This document shows positions 7,986 through 17,119 of a stretch of DNA of 41,528 nucleotides, piece by piece. How positions within the stretch are numbered: the stretch's first letter is position 1; every line of letters begins with the position of its first letter. The notes below the pieces were generated by a model that was given only the letters and a program-made list of their open reading frames with translations, made no database searches and was not told the DNA's origin. Position numbers and translations under genes: made by a program. Origin of the DNA: Acidimicrobiaceae bacterium (GTDB lineage Bacteria > Actinomycetota > Acidimicrobiia > Acidimicrobiales > RAAP-2); NCBI GenBank assembly GCA_003133125.1, contig PKZO01000072.1:1-41528 (forward strand), given 5' to 3'.

Positions 7986-8680
7986 GGGGCTCCTTGTTGA
8001 TTAACGGTTGGACCGACGAAGGCCTGTATGCGTTCTCGAATTTCATCGACCGCCGCGTCGAAGGCACTCTTCGTGCCTCGCGCGACTGGATCAGGAATAG
8101 ACCAGTGCGACCACATTCTTTCTGAGCCGACCTCTTCGTGGGCTTGGTCACACACAGTGATCACGATGGGAGGCAGCGTCTCCACATTCTCAAGGCTGCG
8201 AGGTGTCGTGGCACGCAGGTCGAACCCCGCACGCCTCGCCGCCGCGATGGCACCAGGATGAACGTGATGAGCAGGATGCGTTCCAGCCGATTGAGCGGGG
8301 GCACCGGTGCACTCGTTCCACAGTGCCGCCGCGAGTTGACTTCGCGCTGAGTTCATGGAGCAGACGAAGAGCACGCCCGAAGAGGCCAATTTGGTAGGAG
8401 CGTAAATCGGCCCAAGCGCTCCACTAATGAGTCGAATGTAGCGACGCCGGCCATCGCCACTCGAGTCGGAACGGGCAATAAGACCGGCTTGTTCCAGCGT
8501 GTCGAGGTGGTGAGCCAGGAGATTCGACGCAAGACCCGTTAGAGCTTGAAGTTCAACTGGTGCGCGATCCGACACCATCAGTTCGTCAACGATCAAAAGA
8601 CGGACCGGATCGCCGAGTGCCGCGTGAAGCCTCGCTCGGCGAGCAATGGTGGGACCGGGGGGCACACGCCACGATATCAC
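7982..8680 (-). CDS. ArsR-type HTH regulator fused to a LMW phosphatase-like domain
   Basis: N-terminus ARLHAALGDPVRLLIVDELMVSDRAPVELQALTGLASNLLAHHLDTLEQAGLIARSDSSGDGRRRYIRL; C-terminus GVLFVCSMNSARSQLAAALW...SAGTHPA; 4-nt overlap with arsC. Confidence 0.88.
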   Translation of the reverse strand: MISWRVPPGPTIARRARLHAALGDPVRLLIVDELMVSDRAPVELQALTGLASNLLAHHLDTLEQAGLIARSDSSGDGRRRYIRLISGALGPIYAPTKLASSGVLFVCSMNSARSQLAAALWNECTGAPAQSAGTHPAHHVHPGAIAAARRAGFDLRATTPRSLENVETLPPIVITVCDQAHEEVGSERMWSHWSIPDPVARGTKSAFDAAVDEIRERIQAFVGPTVNQQGAP

Positions 8681-8696
8681 TCAATATTTATTGAGT
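8679..8696. promoter_or_regulatory. probable ArsR operator ACTCAATA-TT-TATTGAGT
   Basis: Perfect inverted repeat with 8-bp arms immediately upstream of and touching the annotated GTG start of the ArsR fusion. Confidence 0.75.
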
Positions 8697-8763
8697 CAAT
8701 ATTCTACGAGAAATAAGCCCCTCCCTTCGCTTCGACTTGGCGTAGCGAGGTGCGCCCCAGCCC

Positions 8764-9067
8764 GTTATCGTCGAGCTGTGGTTACTGGGCAAACAGATTC
8801 CTCGTCGATCGCCTAAGTAGAGATCGCTATGACCAAACTCTGCTGGTGAGTCTTGCTACCGATGGACTACTCGTTATCGCAACTTTCGCTCTCGACGAAC
8901 CGGAGCAGTGCACTGAACTTCCTCTGGCTCGCCATGACGCAGTTCAACTTGAGGCAGCGCTTGGGAAGGGCTTCGTCTTGATCGACGAACGACGCAAGGA
9001 ATATCCCACCCCGACCGGATCCGTACAACTGTTTACTGTGGCGACTTTCCGAAGAGATTCGTGGTGA
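8764..9067 (+). pseudogene. remnant of a class I SAM-dependent methyltransferase (C-terminal part only)
   Basis: LLVIATFALDEPEQCTELPLARHDAVQLEAALGKGFVLIDERRKEYPTPTGSVQLFTVATFRR matches the typical MTase C-terminus; VELW in another frame just upstream; SAM-binding N-terminus absent. Confidence 0.6.
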
Positions 9068-9285
9068 GCCACTTAGCCATCACGATCTACGGCGTATGTG
9101 CGGTGACCTTCATGATGGTGATGTACGCCCTTGAAGGGCGAGACCGCCGCTTCATTGCGGCATTCGCTGCGGGTTGTCTCCTCTCGAGCGTTTATGGCTT
9201 TCTTGCCGGGGCGTGGCCATTTGGCGTTGTCGAGATGGTCTGGTCTGGAGTTGCCTTCAGGCGTTTTCTCGCCTCGCAGGACTGA
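9061..9285 (+). CDS. small hypothetical membrane protein
   Basis: GTG start overlapping the preceding frame; TM segments AITIYGVCAVTFMMVMYAL and FIAAFAAGCLLSSVYGFLAG. Confidence 0.6.
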   Translation: MVSHLAITIYGVCAVTFMMVMYALEGRDRRFIAAFAAGCLLSSVYGFLAGAWPFGVVEMVWSGVAFRRFLASQD

Positions 9286-9462
9286 GCTGCCCTCTTTGAA
9301 TGACTAGACCAAAAGCACGTGGCCAGCCAGAACATTGGTGTGCGCAGTTCTGGATTGTCAATGCCGCTTAAACCATCGTGATGTCGCGCCTCGCCGTGAT
9401 TGTCTATCGTCGCGATTCGAACCGAGTGAGTTGAATTTCTCTATCGAGGAAACTAAAGCGGG

Positions 9463-10740
9463 TCAGATACGCAGAAAGGCACTCTTGGCGAGCTGCTCGA
9501 ACGCGGTCGCATCAAGCGGAGGACTTTCCAAATTGTCATCAAAGCTGGGTTGCGACGAGAAGAGCACGAGCTCAGCACCGTTGCGCACCACAAAACCGTC
9601 GTCGTCCGACAGGTGTGCCACGAACTGCTTGGCGTCTGACTCGGACTCCAGCTCCGCTACGTAGACGTCAATCGCGTTATTACCTTTGATGGCACAACAA
9701 TGGAGGCAGCCCAAGGTGCCAATGGAAGTTGTGGTTCCAGTCGAGAGGAACGAAAACTCCAAAGCGGTCGTTCGAGTTCCTTCGAGTCGATCAAGAGCAT
9801 CCGCGACCTCAACCGCCAATTGCGCAAGGTTGATCGTCGGGGCGTACACCGCATCATCTCTACCTATCATCGGTGGTCTTGACCAGTGGCCCGGCAGGTC
9901 GTGTGGCAAGGGAAGTTCGATAATCCCCAGGCCGTACGTGGTTTCCACTTCTCTCAAATGGCACTGTGAGAGCGAGCCACCGTTCTCCAACGAATTCTGG
10001 AGTTCCTGACAACGCATCCCGCCCTCTGTCGCCGGTCCACCAAAGAGTGCGACGACGTCGGGGTCATTGGCGTACTCACCGAGAATGAGCGCCGCCAGGA
10101 ACCATGTGATCCAAGGGATATCTCTCACCTCAGGTAGAAGCGAAAAAGCCGCCAGTGCCTGATGGTAGTAACTGACGTTTGAGGTACGCCGACCCAGAAG
10201 GACACGTCGTTGTCCGAAAAGGTAAAGCGTATCCTTGGCTTCATTGGTCAGAAGTCCCCGCAAGTCCGCTCGGACCACGTCATCGTAGAGTTCTGCGGAT
10301 TGGACCAAGTCTGCCACCCGATTATCAGCGTCATCAGGACGAAACCGGACGAAGTCGTCACTTACGACCTCTGACGAAGCGAGGGAATCAACGAATGGCT
10401 TGAGGCGCGGATCGACAGTCATCTCTGCCAGAGTAGGCAATAAATAGATTCGCGAGCCAACGACCTTCCGACCCAGAGGGAACGGGGCCACTACTGGTTT
10501 CGTTGATGACCTAAAGATGCGACGTTGGCTGGCCAAAAGCGCGGCTAGATGACCAGAGTTGTTCCAGTTGCCCACTAGATCAATTCTTCGCCCGATGAGT
10601 TTGTGATTGGTTCTAGGACTGTCAATATCGACTACCGGGGAGCGCCGAGGGGTCACAATGGTGAGACCGTACAGTTCAAAATCGTAAGACGGTCGGGCGA
10701 CCGAGCCGTTCGAGTTTGGCGACGGTGTTCGTTCGCACAC
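9463..10740 (-). CDS. hypothetical protein, no family recognised
   Basis: Long ORF with protein-like composition and a LGCLHCCAIKG cysteine cluster; exact start uncertain. Confidence 0.55.
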   Translation of the reverse strand: MCERTPSPNSNGSVARPSYDFELYGLTIVTPRRSPVVDIDSPRTNHKLIGRRIDLVGNWNNSGHLAALLASQRRIFRSSTKPVVAPFPLGRKVVGSRIYLLPTLAEMTVDPRLKPFVDSLASSEVVSDDFVRFRPDDADNRVADLVQSAELYDDVVRADLRGLLTNEAKDTLYLFGQRRVLLGRRTSNVSYYHQALAAFSLLPEVRDIPWITWFLAALILGEYANDPDVVALFGGPATEGGMRCQELQNSLENGGSLSQCHLREVETTYGLGIIELPLPHDLPGHWSRPPMIGRDDAVYAPTINLAQLAVEVADALDRLEGTRTTALEFSFLSTGTTTSIGTLGCLHCCAIKGNNAIDVYVAELESESDAKQFVAHLSDDDGFVVRNGAELVLFSSQPSFDDNLESPPLDATAFEQLAKSAFLRI

Positions 10741-11096
10741 TTACACCCTCGAACGTGACGGCGACGACAGCGTCGTTTACTTTGAAAATCAACCGTCCGA
10801 ACATCAACAAGCTTGTCGTAAGCCGCTGTTTACGATGCCGTCACACCAGGTCTACGACGCCGTACTCGGTGGGTTACCTCTTCGTTTTTCTCTGCTCGGG
10901 CGCCTGAGCCACGGTGAACGGAGTGCCAATATCGATCGACGGAGGCTCGATTGCCTAGTGGTCGGCAAGATGAATCCGGGCGAGTCCGAGCCATCTGGGC
11001 TGACGATTCGATGCCGTATTAATGGGCACCTGTTGGACGATCTCATTTCGCGACTGCCCGAGTGAAACCGTCTTCGCATTCAAGCGTTCGTTTCCC

Positions 11097-11190
11097 ATAA
11101 ATAGTCTTTGATCAGGTGTCATGTTAAGGACGGTCTCAAAGAACTGACCATTTCAGGGTACGCTTGAAAGTTCGAAACCCCTCATGGGAA
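11097..11190 (+). repeat. tRNA-Glu-like repeat element, copy D
   Basis: ATAAATAGTCTTTGATCAGGT matches copy A at 18/21; TTTCAGGGTA(20-nt offset)TTCGAAACCC; same spacing as A and B. Confidence 0.5.
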
Positions 11191-11200
11191 GGTACATTGA

Positions 11201-11233
11201 CGGGCAAGCGCTCGCCAAAATGACGCTTGCCCG
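11201..11233. other. inverted repeat (hairpin) next to copy D
   Basis: CGGGCAAGCG 11201-11210 / CGCTTGCCCG 11224-11233. Confidence 0.6.
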
Positions 11234-11492
11234 ACAGACGTGGGCGCCATAAGTGGGGCTGCTTTGCGTTTCGCTGGCTTCCTAACTTACTTGTCCCTTG
11301 AACTCATTACGTCTTCTGTTGGTGTAATTGGTCCTTCAATTTAAAGGAAAGCTGCTCTTACCAGGGAAAGCCCCTGCACTCGTTGCATACACAGTTGTTA
11401 CTCCGTCATCTCGCAGCAATCTCACAACTTTGGCCACAAGGCTTGGGGTTATCCGAGGTCATCTTGGAGGAAGTACAACGGAGGTAAACAGT

Positions 11493-11987
11493 ATGAGTAC
11501 ATTCACAACCAAAGTAGCGGGACGCATTGCCGTAGCAGCGGTTCTCAGCTTGGGTATCACCGCAGGTTCCATTGGCATCGCCTCGGCGTCTTCCAATGGC
11601 CATGGAAGATTCGACCACGCAAGCGCTGGATCCTCATGGACCTACGCAAACCGCGTTAACGGTGTCGTGACCGGCTACGTGGCTGGCGCGTCGATTACCA
11701 TCGCACCCCGTGGCGGCACGACCGCCACGACGTACACCTTGACGTCGGCGACCACCATCGCTGGCCTCGCGACTGGGGCATCACTGGTAAACAATGACGT
11801 CAGCTTGACGCTGTCAACCACGACTCCCACGACCGTCGTCTCGATCAAGGTCGAGGCTCCGAGGGTGAAGTGCGATGGCACAAACAGCCATTCCCCGCTT
11901 AGTGCGCACGCTTCCGACGGCCACCAAGCCTTCGGTCACGGTTCGAATCACCATTCCTCGGCCCGCTTTGCGAACTTTCACAGGTAA
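11493..11987 (+). CDS. secreted hypothetical protein with signal peptide
   Basis: MSTFTTKVAGRIAVAAVLSLGITAGSIGIASASS signal peptide; GGAGG-like site upstream; His-rich C-terminus. Confidence 0.7.
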   Translation: MSTFTTKVAGRIAVAAVLSLGITAGSIGIASASSNGHGRFDHASAGSSWTYANRVNGVVTGYVAGASITIAPRGGTTATTYTLTSATTIAGLATGASLVNNDVSLTLSTTTPTTVVSIKVEAPRVKCDGTNSHSPLSAHASDGHQAFGHGSNHHSSARFANFHR

Positions 11988-12016
11988 GTAAAGGCGTTCC
12001 CGAGAAGTAACAAGGC

Positions 12017-12068
12017 AACTCGAATGCCCAGTGACGTCGCTCGCGATGTCGCTGGGCATTCGAGTTTT
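12017..12068 (+). terminator. rho-independent-like terminator after 11493-11987
   Basis: AACTCGAATGCCCAG ... CTGGGCATTCGAGTT followed by TT. Confidence 0.8.
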
Positions 12069-12220
12069 ACGCAAGGAGCGGCCACTGGTCGCGATTCGTG
12101 GCTACGCATTTGGCCGTTTCGAGGTCCATTTGAGACTTCGCACAACCGATGGAAATCAAACTTTCCGAGTAGTCGACGACGGTAGTGCACGTCTTAGCGC
12201 GAATGGCAACGAGCTTCCCA

Positions 12221-12263
12221 GAGTTTGCTGGGCCCTACCGAATCGGCGGGGCCCAGCAAACTC
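12221..12263 (-). terminator. hairpin terminator downstream of the liv-type operon
   Basis: GAGTTTGCTGGGCCC 12221-12235 / GGGCCCAGCAAACTC 12249-12263, perfect 15-bp stem, 12 bp after the CDS stop; no obvious T-run. Confidence 0.65.
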
Positions 12264-12275
12264 GTTGGTGAATTC

Positions 12276-13631
12276 CTACTTAAGCCAAGCGGGAATCGGA
12301 TCGATAACGGTAGCCGCTCCGGTAAGTCCCGAGCTCGCACTTTGTGTCGACGTAAACACACCGCCCTGATTTGTGCTGTAAATCGGAGCAGAAGTGCCGT
12401 TGGGCGTAACGATTGAAATTGAAGCACCCTGCAAACCTTGGTGGTTACCCGCGGTGTACTTAAGCGGCGTGATCGACGGGGTGTCCAATTTGGTCGAGAA
12501 CAGTTTCTTTAAGAATCCCGCACGTGTAACATTCTTACCTTCGGCCTTCAGCGTCTCGGCGAAGGCCAGCGCATAGCTGGCTCCGTAGAGTGTGTCGTAC
12601 GAAATCACTGACTTTGACGTGAAGTTCGGAAAGTCGGTTGGATCCGCGAGAAGTACCTTACGCAGCCAGGGAATCCATGGATCCGCGTTGTCATTTACAT
12701 TAGGAAAGTAATTGACCGTAACTGCGTTGGCCTCGAGGGGCGTGTTCACCGTCAGCGGGTTCGATCCCACAGAACTGATGATCCACTGGGGCGAATAGCC
12801 CAATTGGTGCGCAATCGCAAGTATCCCTGCCGTGAATCCCGGCACCGCGAACACCACGACGACGGGAACCATGTTCGCCGCCAGGGCGGAGACGTCGGCC
12901 ACGAGGTCACTCGTTGAGCCAGTAATCGCGTCAGCGGCGTTGTAAGTCAAGTTGTCCGCTGACGGAATCGTGATCCCGCCATCCTGCACGCCGAGCAGGC
13001 CATAAGCGCCCAAGTCGTCGTTTTGACCAATGAAGCCAATGGTGTCAGTTGAATAATGCTGCTTGATATAACGAGCGAAGATCTTGCCCTCAACGACGTA
13101 GCTCGGCTCAAAGCCCGTGACGTCGGGGAACGCTTTGGGTTGGTTCCACGAAATGGAGCCAGAGGCGACGAAGAGTTGCGGCACGGCGTTCTGCTTCAGA
13201 TAGCTCATGACGCTCATTTCGGCCGCTGTGCCCAATGATCCCACCGTGGCAAAGACGTGGTCCTGGGCAACCAATTGCTGATTAACACTCAAGGGCGTCG
13301 TGCTCGCGCCGGCCGTGCAACCGAGACCATAAGCAGCCAGGCCGTAGCAGTCGTCGAGACGAATGTACTTGATCTGGCGCCCGTTGACGCCGCCCTTCTT
13401 GTCAATGTACTTAAATACCGCGTTGGCCGACGCGGAGACGTCGGCATAACTCGCCGCCACGCCCGAAAGCGGGACCGACGCACCTATGGTGATGGTTTTT
13501 GCAGTCACACCTGGTGTTGACGGGGATGCACCGGCGCTGGCGCCCATCATCCCTGTCGACGCCACGGCGAGCGCTAAGGCCGACGCGGACACGAGTGTGA
13601 ACATGCGACGGCTCCCTCTAAATAAATTCAT
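12276..13631 (-). CDS. branched-chain amino acid-type ABC transporter substrate-binding protein
   Basis: Signal peptide; GVTAKTITIGASVPLSGVAASYADVSASANAVFKYIDKKGGVNGRQIKYIRLDD. Confidence 0.92.
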   Translation of the reverse strand: MNLFRGSRRMFTLVSASALALAVASTGMMGASAGASPSTPGVTAKTITIGASVPLSGVAASYADVSASANAVFKYIDKKGGVNGRQIKYIRLDDCYGLAAYGLGCTAGASTTPLSVNQQLVAQDHVFATVGSLGTAAEMSVMSYLKQNAVPQLFVASGSISWNQPKAFPDVTGFEPSYVVEGKIFARYIKQHYSTDTIGFIGQNDDLGAYGLLGVQDGGITIPSADNLTYNAADAITGSTSDLVADVSALAANMVPVVVVFAVPGFTAGILAIAHQLGYSPQWIISSVGSNPLTVNTPLEANAVTVNYFPNVNDNADPWIPWLRKVLLADPTDFPNFTSKSVISYDTLYGASYALAFAETLKAEGKNVTRAGFLKKLFSTKLDTPSITPLKYTAGNHQGLQGASISIVTPNGTSAPIYSTNQGGVFTSTQSASSGLTGAATVIDPIPAWLK

Positions 13632-13666
13632 AATTTCCCCCCCAAGAGTTAAAGCCTTGGGACAAG

Positions 13667-14740
13667 TTACTCCCCGGTAGCGAGCGGTGCAACTCTCCGT
13701 CGGTTGGCCACCAGACGACCAAACCTCGGTCCTAGGCCGGCAATTCCTCGCGGGGTGAAGAGCATCGTAAGGATCAAAAGGATGCCAAAGATGATCCCTT
13801 GCATGTTGGCGCCCAAATTTGAGGTCGGATTGATGCCCGTGAGCGAGTTGATGTGGCCCACCAGATTTGAGCTGAAAGCGTAGATAATCCCGCCAATCAC
13901 GGCACCACTGAGCGTTCCGATACCACCCAGGACCATCAGGGTAAGAAGCGTTATTGACAACGTCAGAGGAAAAGTGGATGGCGTGACGGTGGCATTAATG
14001 AGCGCGTACAGCGAACCACCCAGTCCCGCGAAGGCCGCCGCTACGACGAAGGCGAGCGTCCTGGTACGAGGCAGGTTTACCCCGACCAATTCGGCTGCCA
14101 CGTCGTTATCACGAACCAGCCTCATGGCGCGACCGGTGTGGCTATGAAAGAGATTCGCCATGAAAAAGAAGGTCACGCCCGCAACTACGACCGCGAGGTC
14201 CGCGGTCCACTGGGCATTGGCGTCAATCGTCGCGTTCTGTCCGGAGAAAAGATTCAAGAACCAGTGCGGGGTTGTCAGGGTATTGAAGAAAAGGCCGCCC
14301 TCGCCACCGGTGATCGACGTGTAATTCTGCGCCAGCGGTGCTATCGCTGCCGAAAAGGCCAACGTCATGCCGGCTAAGTACGGACCACGCAGGCGGGTCG
14401 AAGGTATTGCGATGATCAATCCGCTGAAGGCACCGACCGCCATTGCCAGGACGAAAGTAAAAATAATCGGCGAAGAGGCGTGATGATGAGCCCAGATGCC
14501 CGTCGCGTAAGCGCCCACAGCCATGAAGCCCGAGTTGCCCAAGGAGATTTGCCCGCTCCAGCCAATCAGCCAACTGAGCCCGAGAACAACGATCGAGATT
14601 GCGGCGCCGCTCGCCAACTGCGAATCCGCGACAGGGGGCAACACGAAGGTGATCGCCAGGGTAAGTAGCGTCAACAACAGTACTCCCACCAGACGAGAAC
14701 TGGTAGCCCCTTGATTGGCGAATAAGGCGAGTCGCTTCAT
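13667..14740 (-). CDS. branched-chain amino acid ABC transporter permease (LivM type)
   Basis: LSWLIGWSGQISLGNSGFMAVGAYATG...DNDVAAELVGVNLPRTRTLAFVVAAAFAGLGGSLYA; ATG at 14740 overlaps the livH-like stop. Confidence 0.92.
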   Translation of the reverse strand: MKRLALFANQGATSSRLVGVLLLTLLTLAITFVLPPVADSQLASGAAISIVVLGLSWLIGWSGQISLGNSGFMAVGAYATGIWAHHHASSPIIFTFVLAMAVGAFSGLIIAIPSTRLRGPYLAGMTLAFSAAIAPLAQNYTSITGGEGGLFFNTLTTPHWFLNLFSGQNATIDANAQWTADLAVVVAGVTFFFMANLFHSHTGRAMRLVRDNDVAAELVGVNLPRTRTLAFVVAAAFAGLGGSLYALINATVTPSTFPLTLSITLLTLMVLGGIGTLSGAVIGGIIYAFSSNLVGHINSLTGINPTSNLGANMQGIIFGILLILTMLFTPRGIAGLGPRFGRLVANRRRVAPLATGE

Positions 14741-15639
14741 CACACTCTCCTGCTGACGCTCTTGGTGAAAAGGCCCTGTGGACGAAGCATCAGGACCACC
14801 ACCAGAAGGATGATGCCGCCAAGTGGTGCGAGGTCGGCTGACCAATAGGAAAGTATGAACTGCTCGGCCAATCCAATGAGGAGACCCCCGATCACTGCTC
14901 CGACCGGAGATTCGAGACCGCCGACGACCGCAGCAATGAATCCCGCGATCAAGATGCCATCCATGTCACTCGGGTAGAGCCCAAAACTCCCAGAGGCGAC
15001 AATGGTGGCGGCGACCGTGCCGACGGCGGCTGAGAGCATCCATCCGATGGTGAGCATTCGATTCACGCGAACACCTAACAAGCGCGCAACTTCTGGGGCG
15101 AGGGCCGACGCGCGCAACTGCAGTCCCAAGTCGGTGAAGCGAAAGAGACCGGCGACAAAGAGCATGATTACGATCGCTAAGGCAAATTGGAAAATGACGA
15201 AAGGCGACAGGAGGACAAGTCGACCTTGATTATGGAAATAGATCTGGGAAAGGGGCGTCGCGATGTTGCGCGTCGTGCTCGTCCATACCGCCTGAGCCAC
15301 GGCCTCGAGGACACCTAGGAAACCGACCGTGACGACGATGGCGTTTATCTCGGGTTTGCCGTAGAGGGGGCGGATCAGGACCCGCTCGGTGAATCCTCCG
15401 AAGAGCAGACCCACGAAGATCGAGAGGACCAGGCAAAGCCAATAGTTCAGTCCCCGGTCGATCTCGGTCATACCCACATAGCTGGCGAACATCGCCATGG
15501 CCCCCTGAGCAAAGTTGAGGACGTGAGTGGACTGCCAGATGATCACGAGGCTCAATGCAACGAGTGAATAGATGACGCCCTGGGCTAGTCCCGCGAAAAT
15601 ATTGTGCATTATCGGAGACGAAAGGAACTGACTCATCAC
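14740..15639 (-). CDS. branched-chain amino acid ABC transporter permease (LivH type)
   Basis: GLAQGVIYSLVALSLVIIWQSTHVLNFAQGAMAMFASYVG. Confidence 0.92.
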   Translation of the reverse strand: MMSQFLSSPIMHNIFAGLAQGVIYSLVALSLVIIWQSTHVLNFAQGAMAMFASYVGMTEIDRGLNYWLCLVLSIFVGLLFGGFTERVLIRPLYGKPEINAIVVTVGFLGVLEAVAQAVWTSTTRNIATPLSQIYFHNQGRLVLLSPFVIFQFALAIVIMLFVAGLFRFTDLGLQLRASALAPEVARLLGVRVNRMLTIGWMLSAAVGTVAATIVASGSFGLYPSDMDGILIAGFIAAVVGGLESPVGAVIGGLLIGLAEQFILSYWSADLAPLGGIILLVVVLMLRPQGLFTKSVSRRV

Positions 15640-16343
15640 TGCACCAGGCCGAGGTAGTAATGGCGAAGGTTCTTGTCGTTCGCGATCGTGTCCGCGTCGC
15701 CGCTGGCGACCACGGTACCGAGGTGTAGCACGACGGCGTCGTGAGAAATACGCAGAGCACTCTTCGCATTCTGTTCGACTAGAACGACGGTCAAGTCATT
15801 CGCGTGACAGAGTTCGAGGATCAGATTCATCAGTTCCGATGTCACTTGAGGCGCGAGACCCAGTGAAGGTTCATCAAGCAGCAGCACCTTTGGATCACTG
15901 ATCAACGCGCGTGCCATCGCGAGCATCTGACGCTCGCCACCCGACAAGGTCGAACAATACTTCTTGCGCCGATCACCCAATACCGGAAAGAGCTCGTACT
16001 GTCTTTCGAGTCCCGCACGGACATCAACCTCGCTCGCGAAGGCCCCCAGACGCAGATTCTCTTCGATCGTGAGTTCGTGGATCACACCTCGTCCCTCGGG
16101 AACGTGCGCCACTCCGAGGCGTGCGATGTTCTCTGTGGCCATTGACAAGATCGATCGTTCACCAAGGAAGATGTCCCCTGACTTAGGGGCGACCAAACCG
16201 GAAATGGCTCTTAAAAGCGTTGACTTTCCAGCGCCGTTAGCCCCCAGCACCGCCGTCACCCGGCCGGGATTCGCCTCGAAACTGACGTCACTGAGCGCGT
16301 TTATCGCGCCGTAGTTCACGGTGAGGTGTTCGACGCGGATCAC
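15636..16343 (-). CDS. ABC transporter ATP-binding protein (LivF type)
   Basis: Walker A GANGAGKST, LSGGERQMLAMARAL, LLLDEPSLGLAP. Confidence 0.93.
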   Translation of the reverse strand: MIRVEHLTVNYGAINALSDVSFEANPGRVTAVLGANGAGKSTLLRAISGLVAPKSGDIFLGERSILSMATENIARLGVAHVPEGRGVIHELTIEENLRLGAFASEVDVRAGLERQYELFPVLGDRRKKYCSTLSGGERQMLAMARALISDPKVLLLDEPSLGLAPQVTSELMNLILELCHANDLTVVLVEQNAKSALRISHDAVVLHLGTVVASGDADTIANDKNLRHYYLGLVQ

Positions 16344-17119
16344 GGGTCGACACCGAGATAGGCGGCGAGTACGTCGGGATTCGTCCGTATCGTCGAAGGC
16401 GCACCTGTCGCGATGACCTCACCGAAGTTAAGGACCACGAGCCGATGGACCAAAGGCATGACGAAGTCCATGTTGTGTTCAACCAGCAACACGCTCATCG
16501 ATTCACGTAACTCCACGATCAACTGCGCCAATTCATCTAGCTCGCTCTCGTCAAGACCCGACGCCGGTTCGTCCAGCATGAGCAATGAGGGATTGCCCAT
16601 CAAGGCTCGCGCCAAAGACACCTTTTTCGAGATACCGTACGGAATACTGCCCGGTAGCGACGAGGCAAACTGAGCGATGCCCAGTCGTTCAAGCTGCACC
16701 ATTGCGTGATCGCGCAGCGCCAACTCGTGGCGTCGACCTGCGGGCAAACCGAAAAGAGATGAAGCGAAACCTCGACCAACGTGTCCCTGCGCACCGGCCA
16801 TCACGTTTTCGAGGACACTCATATTGACGAAGAGACCAACACCCTGCAAAGTGCGCGCAACGCCAGCCGCGCAAAGTTGGGAGGGCTTCAGGGCGGTTCG
16901 ACCAAGCGCGGGAAATCGAACGGTCCCCGAGTCTGGCTTCTGAAATCCGCAGATCACGTTAAATGCGGTCGTCTTGCCTGCACCGTTAGGACCAATGAGA
17001 CCGACTATCTCATTGGCTTGAACGTCAAAAGAAATTCGGTCCAACGCCAACAGGCCACCGAAGCGAACGGTGACGTCGACGAGCTCAGCTGTCGCTTCAC
17101 TGGAAGGCCCCCCACTCAT
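16340..17119 (-). CDS. ABC transporter ATP-binding protein (LivG type)
   Basis: GPNGAGKTTAFNVICGF, ARTLQGVGLF, LMLDEPASGLDESE; probable ATG at 17119. Confidence 0.92.
   Translation of the reverse strand: MSGGPSSEATAELVDVTVRFGGLLALDRISFDVQANEIVGLIGPNGAGKTTAFNVICGFQKPDSGTVRFPALGRTALKPSQLCAAGVARTLQGVGLFVNMSVLENVMAGAQGHVGRGFASSLFGLPAGRRHELALRDHAMVQLERLGIAQFASSLPGSIPYGISKKVSLARALMGNPSLLMLDEPASGLDESELDELAQLIVELRESMSVLLVEHNMDFVMPLVHRLVVLNFGEVIATGAPSTIRTNPDVLAAYLGVDP

Noticed and set aside
10108-10140. TGATCC occurrence on the plus strand as a fourth ECF promoter
   Set aside because: No CGTA at the 16-nt spacing, and it lies within a CDS; other TGATCC/GGATCA occurrences inspected also fail the spacing test
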